A stretch of 61,542 nucleotides of DNA from an uncultured Saprospiraceae bacterium (GTDB lineage Bacteria; Bacteroidota; Bacteroidia; Chitinophagales; Saprospiraceae): assembly GCA_937959275.1 (NCBI GenBank), contig CALGLU010000125.1, positions 1 through 61,542 of the forward strand, written 5' to 3'. Below the pieces are notes generated by a model. That model saw only the letters and a list, made by a program, of their open reading frames with translations. It had not been told where the DNA came from and did not search any database. A program made the translations under genes and the position numbers. This document shows positions 1-8,972 of the stretch, in pieces; positions within the stretch are counted from its first letter, which is position 1; each line of letters starts with the position of its first letter.

Positions 1-1
1 G

Positions 2-74
2 TGACCGGTCTGGGGCTCGAACCCAGGGCCCACGCCTTAAAAGGGCGTTGCTCTACCAACTGAGCTAACCGGTC
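2..74 (-). tRNA. tRNA-Lys (anticodon UUU)
   Basis: Read on the minus strand, a full cloverleaf is visible. A 7-bp acceptor stem (GACCGGT with ACCGGTC) closes the molecule, the D arm contains AGCTCAGTTGGTAGAGC, and the T arm contains GGTTCGAGCCC. The anticodon stem ACGCC/GGCGT carries the loop CTTTTAA, so the anticodon is UUU (lysine). The discriminator is A at position 2, followed by a C at position 1; whether CCA is encoded cannot be seen because the window ends. A strong promoter match lies just upstream (114-143). Confidence 0.96.
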
Positions 75-113
75 GAAACCAGCTGTCGAGAAGCTTCCTT
101 CCCTAAGCGGCTG

Positions 114-143
114 CAAAGATAATTACATTTTTAGTTTAAGCAA
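114..143 (-). promoter_or_regulatory. Bacteroidota-type promoter of tRNA-Lys
   Basis: On the minus strand the gap holds TTG (143-141), exactly 19 bases, then TATCTTTG (121-114). This is a full match to the Bacteroidota primary-sigma consensus TTG-N19-TANNTTTG. Transcription would start a few bases below 114, about 30 bases before the mature tRNA 5' end at 74. It is the only promoter in the window in which I see both boxes at ideal spacing. Confidence 0.72.
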
Positions 144-187
144 TAATCTTTCAAGCTTTTTAGATTTTAAATATCGAAATACTTTTT

Positions 188-1099
188 CTATTCAATTTTG
201 AACTCGTCTCCTTGCTGTACGACAGTGGTATTTTCAAATGCTTGCCTTGCTTCTTTTTCTAAAACCTCGAGATCATCATATCGGCTCGAGTAATGACCAA
301 TAATCAAACGCTTGACATTCGCCTGCTTAGCAATTTGTCCTGCCTCTAGCGCTGTAGAATGCTTGTGTTGGTCTGCTTTTGACTTTAATTCATGAAGATA
401 TGTGGCCTCATGGTAAAGCAGATCGACACCTTGTATATACGGCGCGAGCTGAGGATCATAAATCGTGTCTGAACAATAGGCATAACTGCGTGGGATCGTC
501 CATTGCGCTAATTCAGCATTTGGAATTGTTTTTCCTTCTTGTGAAACAATATCTTCTCCATTTTTCACTGCCATGATTTGTGAGATGTCAAGTTTATAGG
601 TCTGAATTGCTTCTGATCTAATGTTGAGCCTCCTTTTTTCCGTAAGTAAATACCCAAATGTGGGAACACGATGCTTTAGTGGAAAAGCAAATATGTCAAT
701 CAATGAAGAGGATTCTATCAGTTTTTTGCCACTGCTGTGATTTAATTCTTTGACTTCAAGCGGAAATTGTAGATTGACATAAGTCATTCGTAAGACTGCC
801 TCGATAAACTCTTTAATACCTAAAGGTCCAATGAGGATCAATGGTTCAGTGCGGCCGCCGAGATTTAGAGAGCTCAATAGACCTGGCAAACCATAGACAT
901 GATCTCCATGCATATGGCTGATTAGAATATGATTAATCTTTCCTCGCTTGATTTTATAAGTCGAGAGATTGATTTGTGATCCTTCTCCACAATCAATGAT
1001 CACTTTCTCTTGTCCAATACTGATGCATTGGGAAGTTGGAAATCTATTTTTGTTAGGGACTGCAGAATTTGCTCCTAAAATCCTGACACTAAAGAACAT
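188..1099 (-). CDS. rnz: Ribonuclease Z
   Basis: This is the 303-residue tRNA 3'-processing endonuclease of the metallo-beta-lactamase fold, which removes 3' trailers from tRNA precursors in the cytoplasm. The zinc motif HMHGDH lies at residues 62-67, after the typical N-terminal glycine-rich strand (LGANSAVP) and before YGLPGLL, the usual RNase Z context. A second metal-ligand motif, GHYSSRY, lies near residue 268. Length fits the short bacterial form. The start ATG at 1099 directly abuts the stop of the STAS gene, so translation is probably coupled. It also lies next to a tRNA gene, which may be coincidental. Confidence 0.95.
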   Translation of the reverse strand: MFFSVRILGANSAVPNKNRFPTSQCISIGQEKVIIDCGEGSQINLSTYKIKRGKINHILISHMHGDHVYGLPGLLSSLNLGGRTEPLILIGPLGIKEFIEAVLRMTYVNLQFPLEVKELNHSSGKKLIESSSLIDIFAFPLKHRVPTFGYLLTEKRRLNIRSEAIQTYKLDISQIMAVKNGEDIVSQEGKTIPNAELAQWTIPRSYAYCSDTIYDPQLAPYIQGVDLLYHEATYLHELKSKADQHKHSTALEAGQIAKQANVKRLIIGHYSSRYDDLEVLEKEARQAFENTTVVQQGDEFKIE

Positions 1100-1483
1100 T
1101 TAAGATTCTTCTGTATCAGATTGTAGTTCCTCTTCGATGGTTTCCAAGTTGACAAATTCTATTGATTCTTCTACCGTTGGTATGATCGTTAGAATAGATT
1201 CAAGTCTCGAAATCTCTATCAATTTTTGGACAGAAGGGTGAGCAACACCTGTAAGAATGAAAGATCCGAAATCTTTCCACAGCCGATTAGCTGTCAAAAT
1301 GGCACTTAATCCTGAGGAATCAACATATTTAACTGCCGATAAGTCAAAGATTAAATTCTGTACACCTTCATTTCTAAGAAAAACAAATTCACTTTTAAGG
1401 TTAGGTGCAATAAGTGAATTCAGGTTATCCTCTTCTAGTAAGAGGATAGAATAGTTACTATTTTTATCAACAGAATACTTCAT
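1100..1483 (-). CDS. STAS-domain anti-sigma-factor-antagonist-like protein
   Basis: This 127-residue protein is a single STAS domain of the SpoIIAA/RsbV type. The phosphorylation-site region VDSSGLS is at residues 54-60, with S56/S57 the candidate phospho-acceptor, within the usual strand-helix pattern. The C-terminal 20 residues are strongly acidic (EEELQSDTEES). Such proteins bind anti-sigma kinases or act in signalling complexes; no kinase or sigma-factor partner is nearby, so the role is open. The stop TAA touches the rnz ATG (TAAATG), indicating one two-gene transcript with translational coupling. Confidence 0.88.
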   Translation of the reverse strand: MKYSVDKNSNYSILLLEEDNLNSLIAPNLKSEFVFLRNEGVQNLIFDLSAVKYVDSSGLSAILTANRLWKDFGSFILTGVAHPSVQKLIEISRLESILTIIPTVEESIEFVNLETIEEELQSDTEES

Positions 1484-1861
1484 GTATTATTTTCATTTAA
1501 CAGAACGTAAATTTATTGAATTATTCAGTCATTTGCATAAATAATTACACTTAAACATAACTACCTGATTATCTGATACTTACACGGACAATCTAGGTAA
1601 CTAAATCTATTTTTTGATATAATTCTAATTTCTAACGTAGACATTCAATATTAAATTTGGACTTGTCTATTATTTGTGGAAAAAGTAAGTGAAATAATTG
1701 TTAATTTGCCAATTGGTAAATCTTTGTTGGTTATTCCTTTGTTAACAAGCGAAATTAGGAAATCTAAAGAAGCGTATTGGCACACTTTTTAACGTTCTAA
1801 AGGAGATCGTGCAGAGTATAGTTTTAGAACTCGTCAAGGCGGTCAGTAAAAAGTAAATTGA
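1484..1861. other. Intergenic region between STAS gene and clpC (divergent promoters)
   Basis: These 378 bases separate divergently transcribed genes and must hold both promoters. The DNA is AT-rich. I found no ORF, no convincing TTG-N19-TANNTTTG pair and no strong hairpin; the only small dyad is CCAATTGG near 1708-1715. The length is compatible with a long clpC leader or an unrecognised regulator site. Confidence 0.5.
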
Positions 1862-4402
1862 ATGAATCGAAAATTTTCTCCCAAAGTCAAAAAAATTATT
1901 TCTCTTAGTAGAACAGAAGCGTTACGCTTGGGGCATGATTATATTGGCACAGAACATCTCCTACTTGGCATGATACAGGAAAGAGAAAGTCTCGCTATTA
2001 AAGTGTTAGACTCTCTTGACGTTGATTTGACTGAGTTAAAATATAAGATCGAAGAAATCATCCAGCAAGTAAAAGCAGAGAGCACAAATCTAAATGTGGG
2101 CAATATCCCTTTAAACAAGCAAGCTGAGAAGGTATTGAAAGTTACTTTTCTAGAAGCAAAGCTGTTTAAAAATGATGAAATCAATCCAGAACATTTATTA
2201 CTATCTATATTGAAACATAATGAAAATACGGCCTCAGATATCTTATCTGAATTTGATATCGATTATGAAGGCTATAAAGCAGAATTAGAATACGTGAGAC
2301 AAGAACAAGAATCAAACTATGAGATCTACGGGTCATCATCGCCTGAAGGTGAAATCCCAATGGAAGATGACGAGCAAAGGGAATCCTATGGCCGTAGAAG
2401 TGCTGGGAAATCGAAAACGCCAGTACTTGACAATTTTGGTAGAGATGTGACTCGCCTTGCAGAAGAAGATAAGCTCGACCCAATTATAGGCCGAGAGACT
2501 GAAATCGAGCGAGTGTCTCAAATCCTAAGTCGTCGAAAGAAAAACAATCCAATATTAATTGGAGAACCGGGCGTTGGTAAAACAGCAATCGTAGAAGGGC
2601 TTGCGCTGCGTATTATTCAAAAGAAAGTATCACGCACCCTATTCAATAAGCGTATTGTCATGCTAGACTTGGCAGCTCTTGTAGCTGGAACGAAGTATCG
2701 TGGACAATTTGAGGAGAGGATGAAGGCGATCATGAATGAGTTAGAGAAAACACGTGATGTGATCTTATTCATTGATGAGATTCATACGATAGTTGGTGCA
2801 GGTGGCGCGACAGGTTCATTAGATGCCTCTAACATCTTTAAGCCAGCATTAGCTCGAGGTGAGCTACAATGTATTGGTGCCTCTACCCTAGATGAGTACA
2901 GACAGCACATTGAAAAAGATGGTGCCCTGGATCGAAGATTCCAAAAAGTGATCGTTGATCCGCCATCAGCTGAAGAAGCGATACATATCCTAGAAAACAT
3001 TAAGGCTAAGTATGAAGATTTTCACAATGTCCAATATACGGATGATGCCATTAAGGCCTGTGTTTATCTAAGTGAGCGTTACATAAGCGATCGGTTCTTA
3101 CCAGATAAGGCGATTGATGTTTTAGACGAGGTTGGCGCACGGACGCACTTAAAAAACATACATGTTCCCAAGCATATTGAAGAATTAGAAGCTAAGATTG
3201 AAGAAATCAAAGAGCTGAAGAATCAGGCCGTTAAGAATCAACAATATGAGCGAGCTGCGGATTTAAGAGATAATGAATCTAAATTATTAAAACAATTAGA
3301 GTCAGCTAAAGATGAGTGGGAAGAGGAAGCAAAGACTAAACGATATCCCGTTGATGAAGAAGCTATAGCAGAAGTTGTAGCGATGATTACGGGCATTCCA
3401 GTGAAGCGTGTCGCTCAGAGCGAAAGTAATAAGCTCGTCAAAATGGCTGATGACCTCAAAGAAGTTGTCATCGGACAGGATGAAGCTATCGGAAAGATCA
3501 CAAAAGCCATACAGAGAAATAGAGTTGGGTTAAAGGATCCTTCTAAGCCAATCGGTTCATTTATCTTCTTAGGACCAACAGGTGTCGGTAAAACAGAATT
3601 AGCCAAAGCGCTAGCTCGCTATATGTTTGACTCAGAAGATTCTCTGATTCGTATTGATATGAGTGAGTACATGGAGAAATTTTCGATCAGTCGATTGATT
3701 GGAGCTCCTCCGGGCTATGTAGGCTATGAGGAAGGCGGTCAACTCACCGAAAAAGTTAGAAGAAAGCCTTATTCAGTGATTCTCTTAGATGAAATTGAAA
3801 AAGCGCATCCAGACGTCTACAATATCTTGTTACAGGTATTGGATGATGGTCAGCTGACTGATGGGCTAGGTCGTAAAGTCGATTTTAGAAATACGATGAT
3901 TATCATGACATCAAATATTGGTGTCCGTCAATTAAAAGATTTTGGCCAGGGAGTGGGATTTGCTACCAAAGCACGTCAGACCGAGTCTGAAGATTTTTCT
4001 AAGTCTGTGATTCAAGGGGCCTTAAAAAAGACATTCTCTCCTGAATTTTTAAACAGAATTGATGACGTCGTTATCTTTAATAGTCTGACACAAGAGCACA
4101 TTTTTGAAATTATTGACATCACACTTAAGCAAGTGTTTGGCCGGTTAGATAAACTAGGCTTTAGTTTAGAGCTTTCAAAAGATGCCAAGAAATTTGTAGC
4201 TGAGAAAGGATTTGATCCCCAATTTGGTGCGCGTCCACTCCATAGAGCGATTCAAAAATACCTTGAAGATCCATTAGCAGAATTCATTTTAAATGAAAAT
4301 CCGGCGGAGAATAGTAAGTTGAAAGCGATTATGAATAAGGAAAAAGATGGTTTAGCGGTTACTTATGCTAAAAAGCAAAAAGCGCAAAACGTTAACGACT
4401 AA
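1862..4402 (+). CDS. clpC: ClpC-type AAA+ unfoldase, ATP-binding subunit of Clp protease
   Basis: This 846-residue Hsp100 chaperone unfolds substrates and feeds them to ClpP. The domains in order are a double Clp-N repeat (about 1-145), first AAA+ module with Walker A GEPGVGKT (234-241) and Walker [11 protein letters not shown], a UVR-type coiled middle segment (about 438-475), and a second AAA+ module with Walker A GPTGVGKT (571-578). A D2 small domain lies at the C terminus. The tripeptide VGF in the D2 loop (GQGVGFAT) matches the ClpP-docking [LIV]GF loop, supporting a ClpP partner, although clpP is not in this window. Length and the UVR segment favour ClpC over ClpA or ClpB. The start ATG has no Shine-Dalgarno sequence. 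Confidence 0.95.
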   Translation: MNRKFSPKVKKIISLSRTEALRLGHDYIGTEHLLLGMIQERESLAIKVLDSLDVDLTELKYKIEEIIQQVKAESTNLNVGNIPLNKQAEKVLKVTFLEAKLFKNDEINPEHLLLSILKHNENTASDILSEFDIDYEGYKAELEYVRQEQESNYEIYGSSSPEGEIPMEDDEQRESYGRRSAGKSKTPVLDNFGRDVTRLAEEDKLDPIIGRETEIERVSQILSRRKKNNPILIGEPGVGKTAIVEGLALRIIQKKVSRTLFNKRIVMLDLAALVAGTKYRGQFEERMKAIMNELEKTRDVILFIDEIHTIVGAGGATGSLDASNIFKPALARGELQCIGASTLDEYRQHIEKDGALDRRFQKVIVDPPSAEEAIHILENIKAKYEDFHNVQYTDDAIKACVYLSERYISDRFLPDKAIDVLDEVGARTHLKNIHVPKHIEELEAKIEEIKELKNQAVKNQQYERAADLRDNESKLLKQLESAKDEWEEEAKTKRYPVDEEAIAEVVAMITGIPVKRVAQSESNKLVKMADDLKEVVIGQDEAIGKITKAIQRNRVGLKDPSKPIGSFIFLGPTGVGKTELAKALARYMFDSEDSLIRIDMSEYMEKFSISRLIGAPPGYVGYEEGGQLTEKVRRKPYSVILLDEIEKAHPDVYNILLQVLDDGQLTDGLGRKVDFRNTMIIMTSNIGVRQLKDFGQGVGFATKARQTESEDFSKSVIQGALKKTFSPEFLNRIDDVVIFNSLTQEHIFEIIDITLKQVFGRLDKLGFSLELSKDAKKFVAEKGFDPQFGARPLHRAIQKYLEDPLAEFILNENPAENSKLKAIMNKEKDGLAVTYAKKQKAQNVND

Positions 4403-4436
4403 TTCATTGATTTAACTACTTTTACCGTACAGTAGA

Positions 4437-4464
4437 TAATACGAGGCGAATTGATCTCGTATTA
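4437..4464 (+). promoter_or_regulatory. Hairpin in the infC leader
   Basis: A perfect 9-bp inverted repeat, TAATACGAG (4437-4445) and CTCGTATTA (4456-4464), encloses a 10-base loop. It lies between the clpC stop and the infC start, three bases before a short leader ORF. There is no following T-run, so it resembles a leader structure more than an intrinsic terminator, but it could also mark the 3' end of clpC mRNA. Confidence 0.55.
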
Positions 4465-4467
4465 AGT

Positions 4468-4503
4468 ATGAATATTATAAACAAAACAAAAACATTTGGC
4501 TAA
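4468..4503 (+). CDS. Putative 11-residue leader peptide overlapping the infC start
   Basis: ATG at 4468 opens an 11-codon ORF (MNIINKTKTFG) ending in TAA at 4501-4503. The stop lies inside the first codons of infC, so the two reading frames overlap by 8 bases (4496-4503). It is the only ATG between the infC leader hairpin and the TTG start. Its small size means it could be chance. Its exact placement suggests that ribosomes ending here could reinitiate on the infC TTG codon, or that the overlap limits infC initiation. There is no homology evidence. Confidence 0.35.
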   Translation: MNIINKTKTFG

Positions 4504-5083
4504 AAGAAGAAAGAAAGTTTTCAAGAAACCAGAACCTCAGTTCAACATCAATCGTGACATAAAAGCATCTAGGATCAGATTGGTTGGAGACAATATGGAT
4601 GCAGTCAGCGAAGTTGCTGGAAAAACTATCACACCAGACATCTACCCTACCTCTCAAGTTCTCAATTGGGCAAGGGATTTAGATTTAGATTTGGTTGAAA
4701 TCAATCCCAAGGCAGAGCCTTCTATATGCAAGATTACAGACTATAAGAAGTATCTGTATGAGAAAAAGAAGAAGGAGAAGTCAATCAAAGCAAATACAGC
4801 AAAGACTGTCATTAAAGAGATCAGATTTGGTCCTAATACAGATGAGCATGACTTCAACTTCAAGTTAAAGCACGCTATGAAGTTTCTAGGTGAAGGCTCA
4901 AAGGTAAAAGCCTATGTCTTCTTTAGAGGTCGGACTATCGTTTTTAAAGATCGTGGAGAATTACTTTTACTACGCCTTTTGAAAGAATTAGAAGATTATG
5001 GTGCAGCAGAGGAGCTTCCAAAATTAGAAGGAAGACGGATGATTGTGATTATCTCTCCTAAGAAGAAGAAGAAAAAGAACTAG
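4496..5083 (+). CDS. infC: Translation initiation factor IF-3 (TTG start)
   Basis: This 195-residue IF-3 binds the 30S subunit and checks start-codon and initiator-tRNA pairing. The N domain contains the family segment INRDIKASRIRLVGDN (about 18-33). The linker helix is lysine-rich (YEKKKKEKS), and the C domain holds KEIRFGPNTDEHDF and ends in a poly-lysine tail. The only usable start is TTG at 4496, because an in-frame TAA occurs at 4478-4480 and no in-frame ATG precedes the conserved region. IF-3 genes in other bacteria use rare start codons so that IF-3 represses its own translation; the TTG here fits that scheme. The customary downstream partners rpmI and rplT are absent. Confidence 0.95.
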   Translation: MAKRRKKVFKKPEPQFNINRDIKASRIRLVGDNMDAVSEVAGKTITPDIYPTSQVLNWARDLDLDLVEINPKAEPSICKITDYKKYLYEKKKKEKSIKANTAKTVIKEIRFGPNTDEHDFNFKLKHAMKFLGEGSKVKAYVFFRGRTIVFKDRGELLLLRLLKELEDYGAAEELPKLEGRRMIVIISPKKKKKKN

Positions 5084-5119
5084 TGTCTGCTGAAGGCAAA
5101 CAATTTTGAATTTGTGAAT

Positions 5120-5151
5120 GTTCAATGGGCCGGCTTGAATGCTCATTGAGC
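5120..5151 (+). terminator. Weak hairpin downstream of infC
   Basis: GTTCAATG (5120-5127) can pair with CATTGAGC (5144-5151) through eight base pairs including one G-U, with a 16-base loop. No T-tract follows. It sits 36 bases after the infC stop and is a possible 3'-end structure only. Confidence 0.25.
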
Positions 5152-5295
5152 TTAAGAACAGTTATACATACCTTACGTCAAGTATGATTTCGTATAGAAG
5201 GATTTATAAATTAGGTTTTGTTTCGACCAACCAATGTGTAAGAATCTCTGTCTTAGGTAATAGGAACTATTGGTCACAAACAAAATTTGGTATCC

Positions 5296-5745
5296 ATGAA
5301 TATGTATCAAGCTTTATATTCTAGACAGCGTCTTTTATGTTTGACAATCAGTTTGATCTTTATCCTGTGTATCTGGAGTTGTGCTAAGGATACAAAAGCG
5401 GATCAGCCAGCAGGTGCAAGCTCTATCAAATTTTGTCAGGCTGTTTTAGATGAAGATAACTCGATGCTTAAGTCATTGATGGAAGAATTTACAAAAGACC
5501 TTACTCCAAACTCAAGCGGAGCTGATCCATTAGGACATCGATCGAATTTAAGGTCCTTGATAAAAGAACTAAATAATCTGGAGTGCCTAGAGGCAACTGA
5601 AGCTTGCTACGCTTGTATTGAAACACTTCCAGCCCAATCTGAAATAAAAATTGAAATCGATTTAAATGTTGTTCAGAAAGAAGTTTTCTTCGATATTTCT
5701 ACACCAGATGATGGGCCATTGCTGTTTTTGGACATGCATGAATGA
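5296..5745 (+). CDS. Small putative lipoprotein of unknown function
   Basis: This 149-residue protein has an N-terminal basic stretch, a hydrophobic segment and a lipobox-like IWSC at about residues 26-29, so it is predicted to be lipid-anchored after Cys cleavage. The mature part is acidic and has a cysteine cluster (CLEATEACYAC) near residues 98-108, which could form disulfides. I chose ATG 5296, not the TTG at 5287, because it directly precedes the signal peptide. No family was recognised. It is transcribed away from infC and is convergent with the oxidoreductase gene downstream. Confidence 0.7.
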   Translation: MNMYQALYSRQRLLCLTISLIFILCIWSCAKDTKADQPAGASSIKFCQAVLDEDNSMLKSLMEEFTKDLTPNSSGADPLGHRSNLRSLIKELNNLECLEATEACYACIETLPAQSEIKIEIDLNVVQKEVFFDISTPDDGPLLFLDMHE

Positions 5746-5793
5746 ACTTAGTTACTGCGAGAAGTAAGTTCAGCGCTATTTCAAGTTAACATG

Positions 5794-7260
5794 TTAAATC
5801 AACTTCCACCCTTTCCGATACGGTCTGCTCACAAATTGATTCGCATCTGCAAAATTGGTGATTTCCATATTATCACCGTCCCACATCAATTTTTTACGGC
5901 CATAAAACTGGCGTCCATTATCTCCTTCCTTCATTAAGTTATAACTGCGAATGGCTATGTTGCCCATCAAGACAGTTTCTGTCAACGGACCAGAATAGTC
6001 AAATGATGAAGTCAGTGCTTTATGTTCTGGACTATCAAACCCAGCTTTACACGCCTCTGTCCAATGCACTTGATGGCCATGCTCACCTTTGTCAAAGTAT
6101 TTATTCCCGCCCGAATAGCCTTCTGGCATCGTTAAAATCTCTCCGCTGTTTAGGTATACTTTTGGATCACGCCCATAGGTAGCACAAGTCATGATACCTT
6201 TTTCTCCCATCATGATGACTCCGTTAGCACTATTGCTATCACCCAACGGATGATCAGCTGGAATGAGTGATGGATGAAACGGCCGCATACCACCATCATA
6301 CCATGTCATTGATACTGGCGATGCATTCTTTTCAGAAGCTGGAAATTTGATTTGCGCCTGAGATGTGGGTGGGCAACCTTCTGGAATGTGCTCTGGTGTC
6401 CAATCTCGGGTAAAGACTTGCCCAACACTACATTCAACTTCCGTCGGGTATCCTAATCCAAGAACCCTGAACGGAGGATCTATTAAGTGGCAACCCATAT
6501 CTCCCAAAGCACCTGTTCCAAAATTCCACCAGCCTCTCCATTTAAACGTATGATATAACGAATTATAATCTACAAAGTCAGCTGGCCCTATCCATAAATC
6601 CCAGTCCGCCTCTGTCATATGGCTTGGCAGATCTTGTGACTTAGGTACAGGAATACCCTGCGGCCAGACAGGACGATTTGTCCACACATGAACTTCATCT
6701 ACCGCACCGATCAGTCCTTTGTCAAACCACTCCATCATTTGCACCTGCCCTGGATTTGAAGCGCCTTGATTACCCATCTGTGTAACCACTTTATTCTCTC
6801 TTGCAGCAAGTGTCAATTGACGCGTTTCATAGATATTATGAGTTAAGGGCTTTTGCACATAGACATGCATCCCTAGGTCCATCGCCATCTTTGCAGCGAC
6901 GCCATGCACATGATCTGGTGTTGATATCGTGACTGCATCTATTTGGTTTTTCATTTCAGATAACATAAACCTGAAATCCTTGTATAGTTTAGCCTCAGGA
7001 AATCGTTCGACAGATCGAGTAGCGTTTTTCGAATCTGGATCTGCTAAGGCGACTACTCGATTCGCGCCCTCATTCCAAGCATTAAATATATCACTACCAC
7101 CTTTTCCTCCAGCTCCAATGGCCGCTAGTCTAAGCTGGTCACTAGGCGCTGTATAGCCCTTACCAATAACGTGTCTCGGCACAATATAGAAGCCACCAAT
7201 TGCCGTAGCAGACTTCTTGATAAACTGCCTTCTGTTATTATTTTTATTGGACTTTTTCAT
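5794..7260 (-). CDS. Secreted Gfo/Idh/MocA-family oxidoreductase (Tat signal)
   Basis: This 488-residue NAD(P)-dependent sugar oxidoreductase-like protein begins with a twin-arginine signal (RRQFIKK, 10-16), implying folded export to the periplasm. The nucleotide-binding motif GAGGKGG is at 49-55. The catalytic-lysine segment reads VQKPL with K137, in place of the usual EKP triad, which is typical of the secreted Bacteroidota/Planctomycetota subgroup. A large C-terminal substrate domain follows. It is divergent from a sulfatase gene with only 83 bases between start codons, suggesting shared regulation and a role in breaking down sulfated or modified sugars. The substrate is unknown. Confidence 0.9.
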   Translation of the reverse strand: MKKSNKNNNRRQFIKKSATAIGGFYIVPRHVIGKGYTAPSDQLRLAAIGAGGKGGSDIFNAWNEGANRVVALADPDSKNATRSVERFPEAKLYKDFRFMLSEMKNQIDAVTISTPDHVHGVAAKMAMDLGMHVYVQKPLTHNIYETRQLTLAARENKVVTQMGNQGASNPGQVQMMEWFDKGLIGAVDEVHVWTNRPVWPQGIPVPKSQDLPSHMTEADWDLWIGPADFVDYNSLYHTFKWRGWWNFGTGALGDMGCHLIDPPFRVLGLGYPTEVECSVGQVFTRDWTPEHIPEGCPPTSQAQIKFPASEKNASPVSMTWYDGGMRPFHPSLIPADHPLGDSNSANGVIMMGEKGIMTCATYGRDPKVYLNSGEILTMPEGYSGGNKYFDKGEHGHQVHWTEACKAGFDSPEHKALTSSFDYSGPLTETVLMGNIAIRSYNLMKEGDNGRQFYGRKKLMWDGDNMEITNFADANQFVSRPYRKGWKLI

Positions 7261-7343
7261 GTGATTTCTATTTATATGGATAAGATACCAAAATATCGAA
7301 TTACTATAGCTACAGTTTTACAGCTTTATTAGTATTTTAAATC

Positions 7344-8894
7344 ATGACTTCAAGTAACTACTTCTGGATATGCGTGTTTGCGACATTGATCTTCATGGCA
7401 TGTGATACAAAACAACCAATCACGGCTCTTCAATCTAATGGTAAGGTAGATAAGCCAAATGTCATTTATATACTCGCTGATGATCTGGGTTATGGTGAAC
7501 TGGGAAGTTATGGGCAGAAGCTAATTGAGACACCACATTTGGACCAACTCGCGGCGAATGGCATGAAGTTCACACAACACTATTCGGGAGCGCCAGTTTG
7601 TGCACCGGCGCGGTGTATTTTATTGACAGGCCAGCACGCAGGTCATGCCTATGTACGCGGCAATCATGAATGGAAAGAGCGTGGCAATGTCTGGGGCTAT
7701 CAAGAGATGTTTGACGACCCAACGCTAGAAGGCCAATATCCAATGCCAGATAGTATATATACAGTTGGAGAACTGATGCAAGACAATGGCTATGTGACAG
7801 GCATGGTTGGCAAGTGGGGATTGGGAGCGCCAGGCACGATTAGCTTGCCTAACAAACAAGGCTTTGATTTCTTTTATGGATATAATTGTCAGCGCCAAGC
7901 ACATACGCTCTACCCGATGCACTTATGGAGGAATGAGACTCGACATCTATTAAATAATAAAAATATAGCTCCTCACACAAAGTTTGCCAAAGGAGCAGAC
8001 ATCCATGACTCTAAGAATTATAAAGATTTTGCCTTGTCAGATTACGCACCAGAATTAATGCATCAGGAGGCAATCCAATTCATTGAGGATAATGTATCAA
8101 ATCCATTTTTCTTATACTATGCTTCGCCCTTGCCCCATGTCCCTCTTCAGGCACCTCAACGTTGGGTAGACCATTATAAGGCTAAGCTAGGGCCAGAAGA
8201 GCCTTATACGGAAGGCAACTATTTCCCAAATCAAACACCTAGAGCAACCTACGCTGCAATGATTTCCTATCTAGACGAGCAAGTTGGAGATCTTGTTCAG
8301 ACCCTCAAAAAGCTAGGGCAATATGAAAACACCCTAATTATATTTTCAAGCGACAATGGCCCTACATATGCCGGTGGAGCGGATACAGAATTCTTTGACA
8401 GTGCTGCCCCATTCGAAACCATCAAAGCGAAAATAAAAGGGAATACCAATGAAGGCGGTATTCGTGTTCCGATGATTGCAGCCTGGCCGAGAAGAATCGC
8501 TGCAGGTAGTGAATCAGATCTTCAGTCCTCCTTTTATGACTTAATGCCTACCTTAAGTCAGCTCCTTCAGATTGACTCCCCGCCAACAGATGGGATTAGT
8601 TTTTTACCAACACTATTGGGAAAACCACAAACCGAACATGAATTTTTGTATTGGGAATTTCCAGCCTATACTGGACAACAGGCAGTGCGTATGGGTAAGT
8701 GGAAAGGGATTCGTAAAAACATTCTAAAAGGAGAAGTCAATACTGAATTATACGATTTAGAAAATGATCCGCAGGAATTAGTGAATCTCGCTGGACAATA
8801 TCCAAATGTTGTAAAAGAAATTGAAGCTATTATGGCAAGGGAGCACAGACCATCGGAGATAGAACGTTTTCGTTTTGAGGCTTTGGGTGATTAA
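7344..8894 (+). CDS. S1-family sulfatase (arylsulfatase-like), lipoprotein
   Basis: This 516-residue hydrolase removes sulfate esters, probably from polysaccharides in the periplasm or at the cell surface. The formylglycine motif C-A-P-A-R lies at 86-90, so C86 is the residue to be oxidised. The metal-binding pair D46-D47 (YILADDLGYGE) and the later SSDNGP motif are present. A short signal ends in FMAC (C20), a lipobox. The family normally needs a sulfatase-maturating enzyme, which is not in this window. It pairs divergently with the Tat-exported oxidoreductase. Confidence 0.94.
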   Translation: MTSSNYFWICVFATLIFMACDTKQPITALQSNGKVDKPNVIYILADDLGYGELGSYGQKLIETPHLDQLAANGMKFTQHYSGAPVCAPARCILLTGQHAGHAYVRGNHEWKERGNVWGYQEMFDDPTLEGQYPMPDSIYTVGELMQDNGYVTGMVGKWGLGAPGTISLPNKQGFDFFYGYNCQRQAHTLYPMHLWRNETRHLLNNKNIAPHTKFAKGADIHDSKNYKDFALSDYAPELMHQEAIQFIEDNVSNPFFLYYASPLPHVPLQAPQRWVDHYKAKLGPEEPYTEGNYFPNQTPRATYAAMISYLDEQVGDLVQTLKKLGQYENTLIIFSSDNGPTYAGGADTEFFDSAAPFETIKAKIKGNTNEGGIRVPMIAAWPRRIAAGSESDLQSSFYDLMPTLSQLLQIDSPPTDGISFLPTLLGKPQTEHEFLYWEFPAYTGQQAVRMGKWKGIRKNILKGEVNTELYDLENDPQELVNLAGQYPNVVKEIEAIMAREHRPSEIERFRFEALGD

Positions 8895-8972
8895 TACAAT
8901 GGTCGTCTACTTCAAATAGATAAGTATTTCTAAGATGATTTAATTCTGAGGTGATTGCAGCTTTATAATAAA

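Noticed and set aside
5139-5324. 61-codon frame after infC considered as ribosomal protein L35
   Set aside because: It lacks the basic KxKxxxAKRF pattern of L35 and is overlapped by the lipoprotein start.
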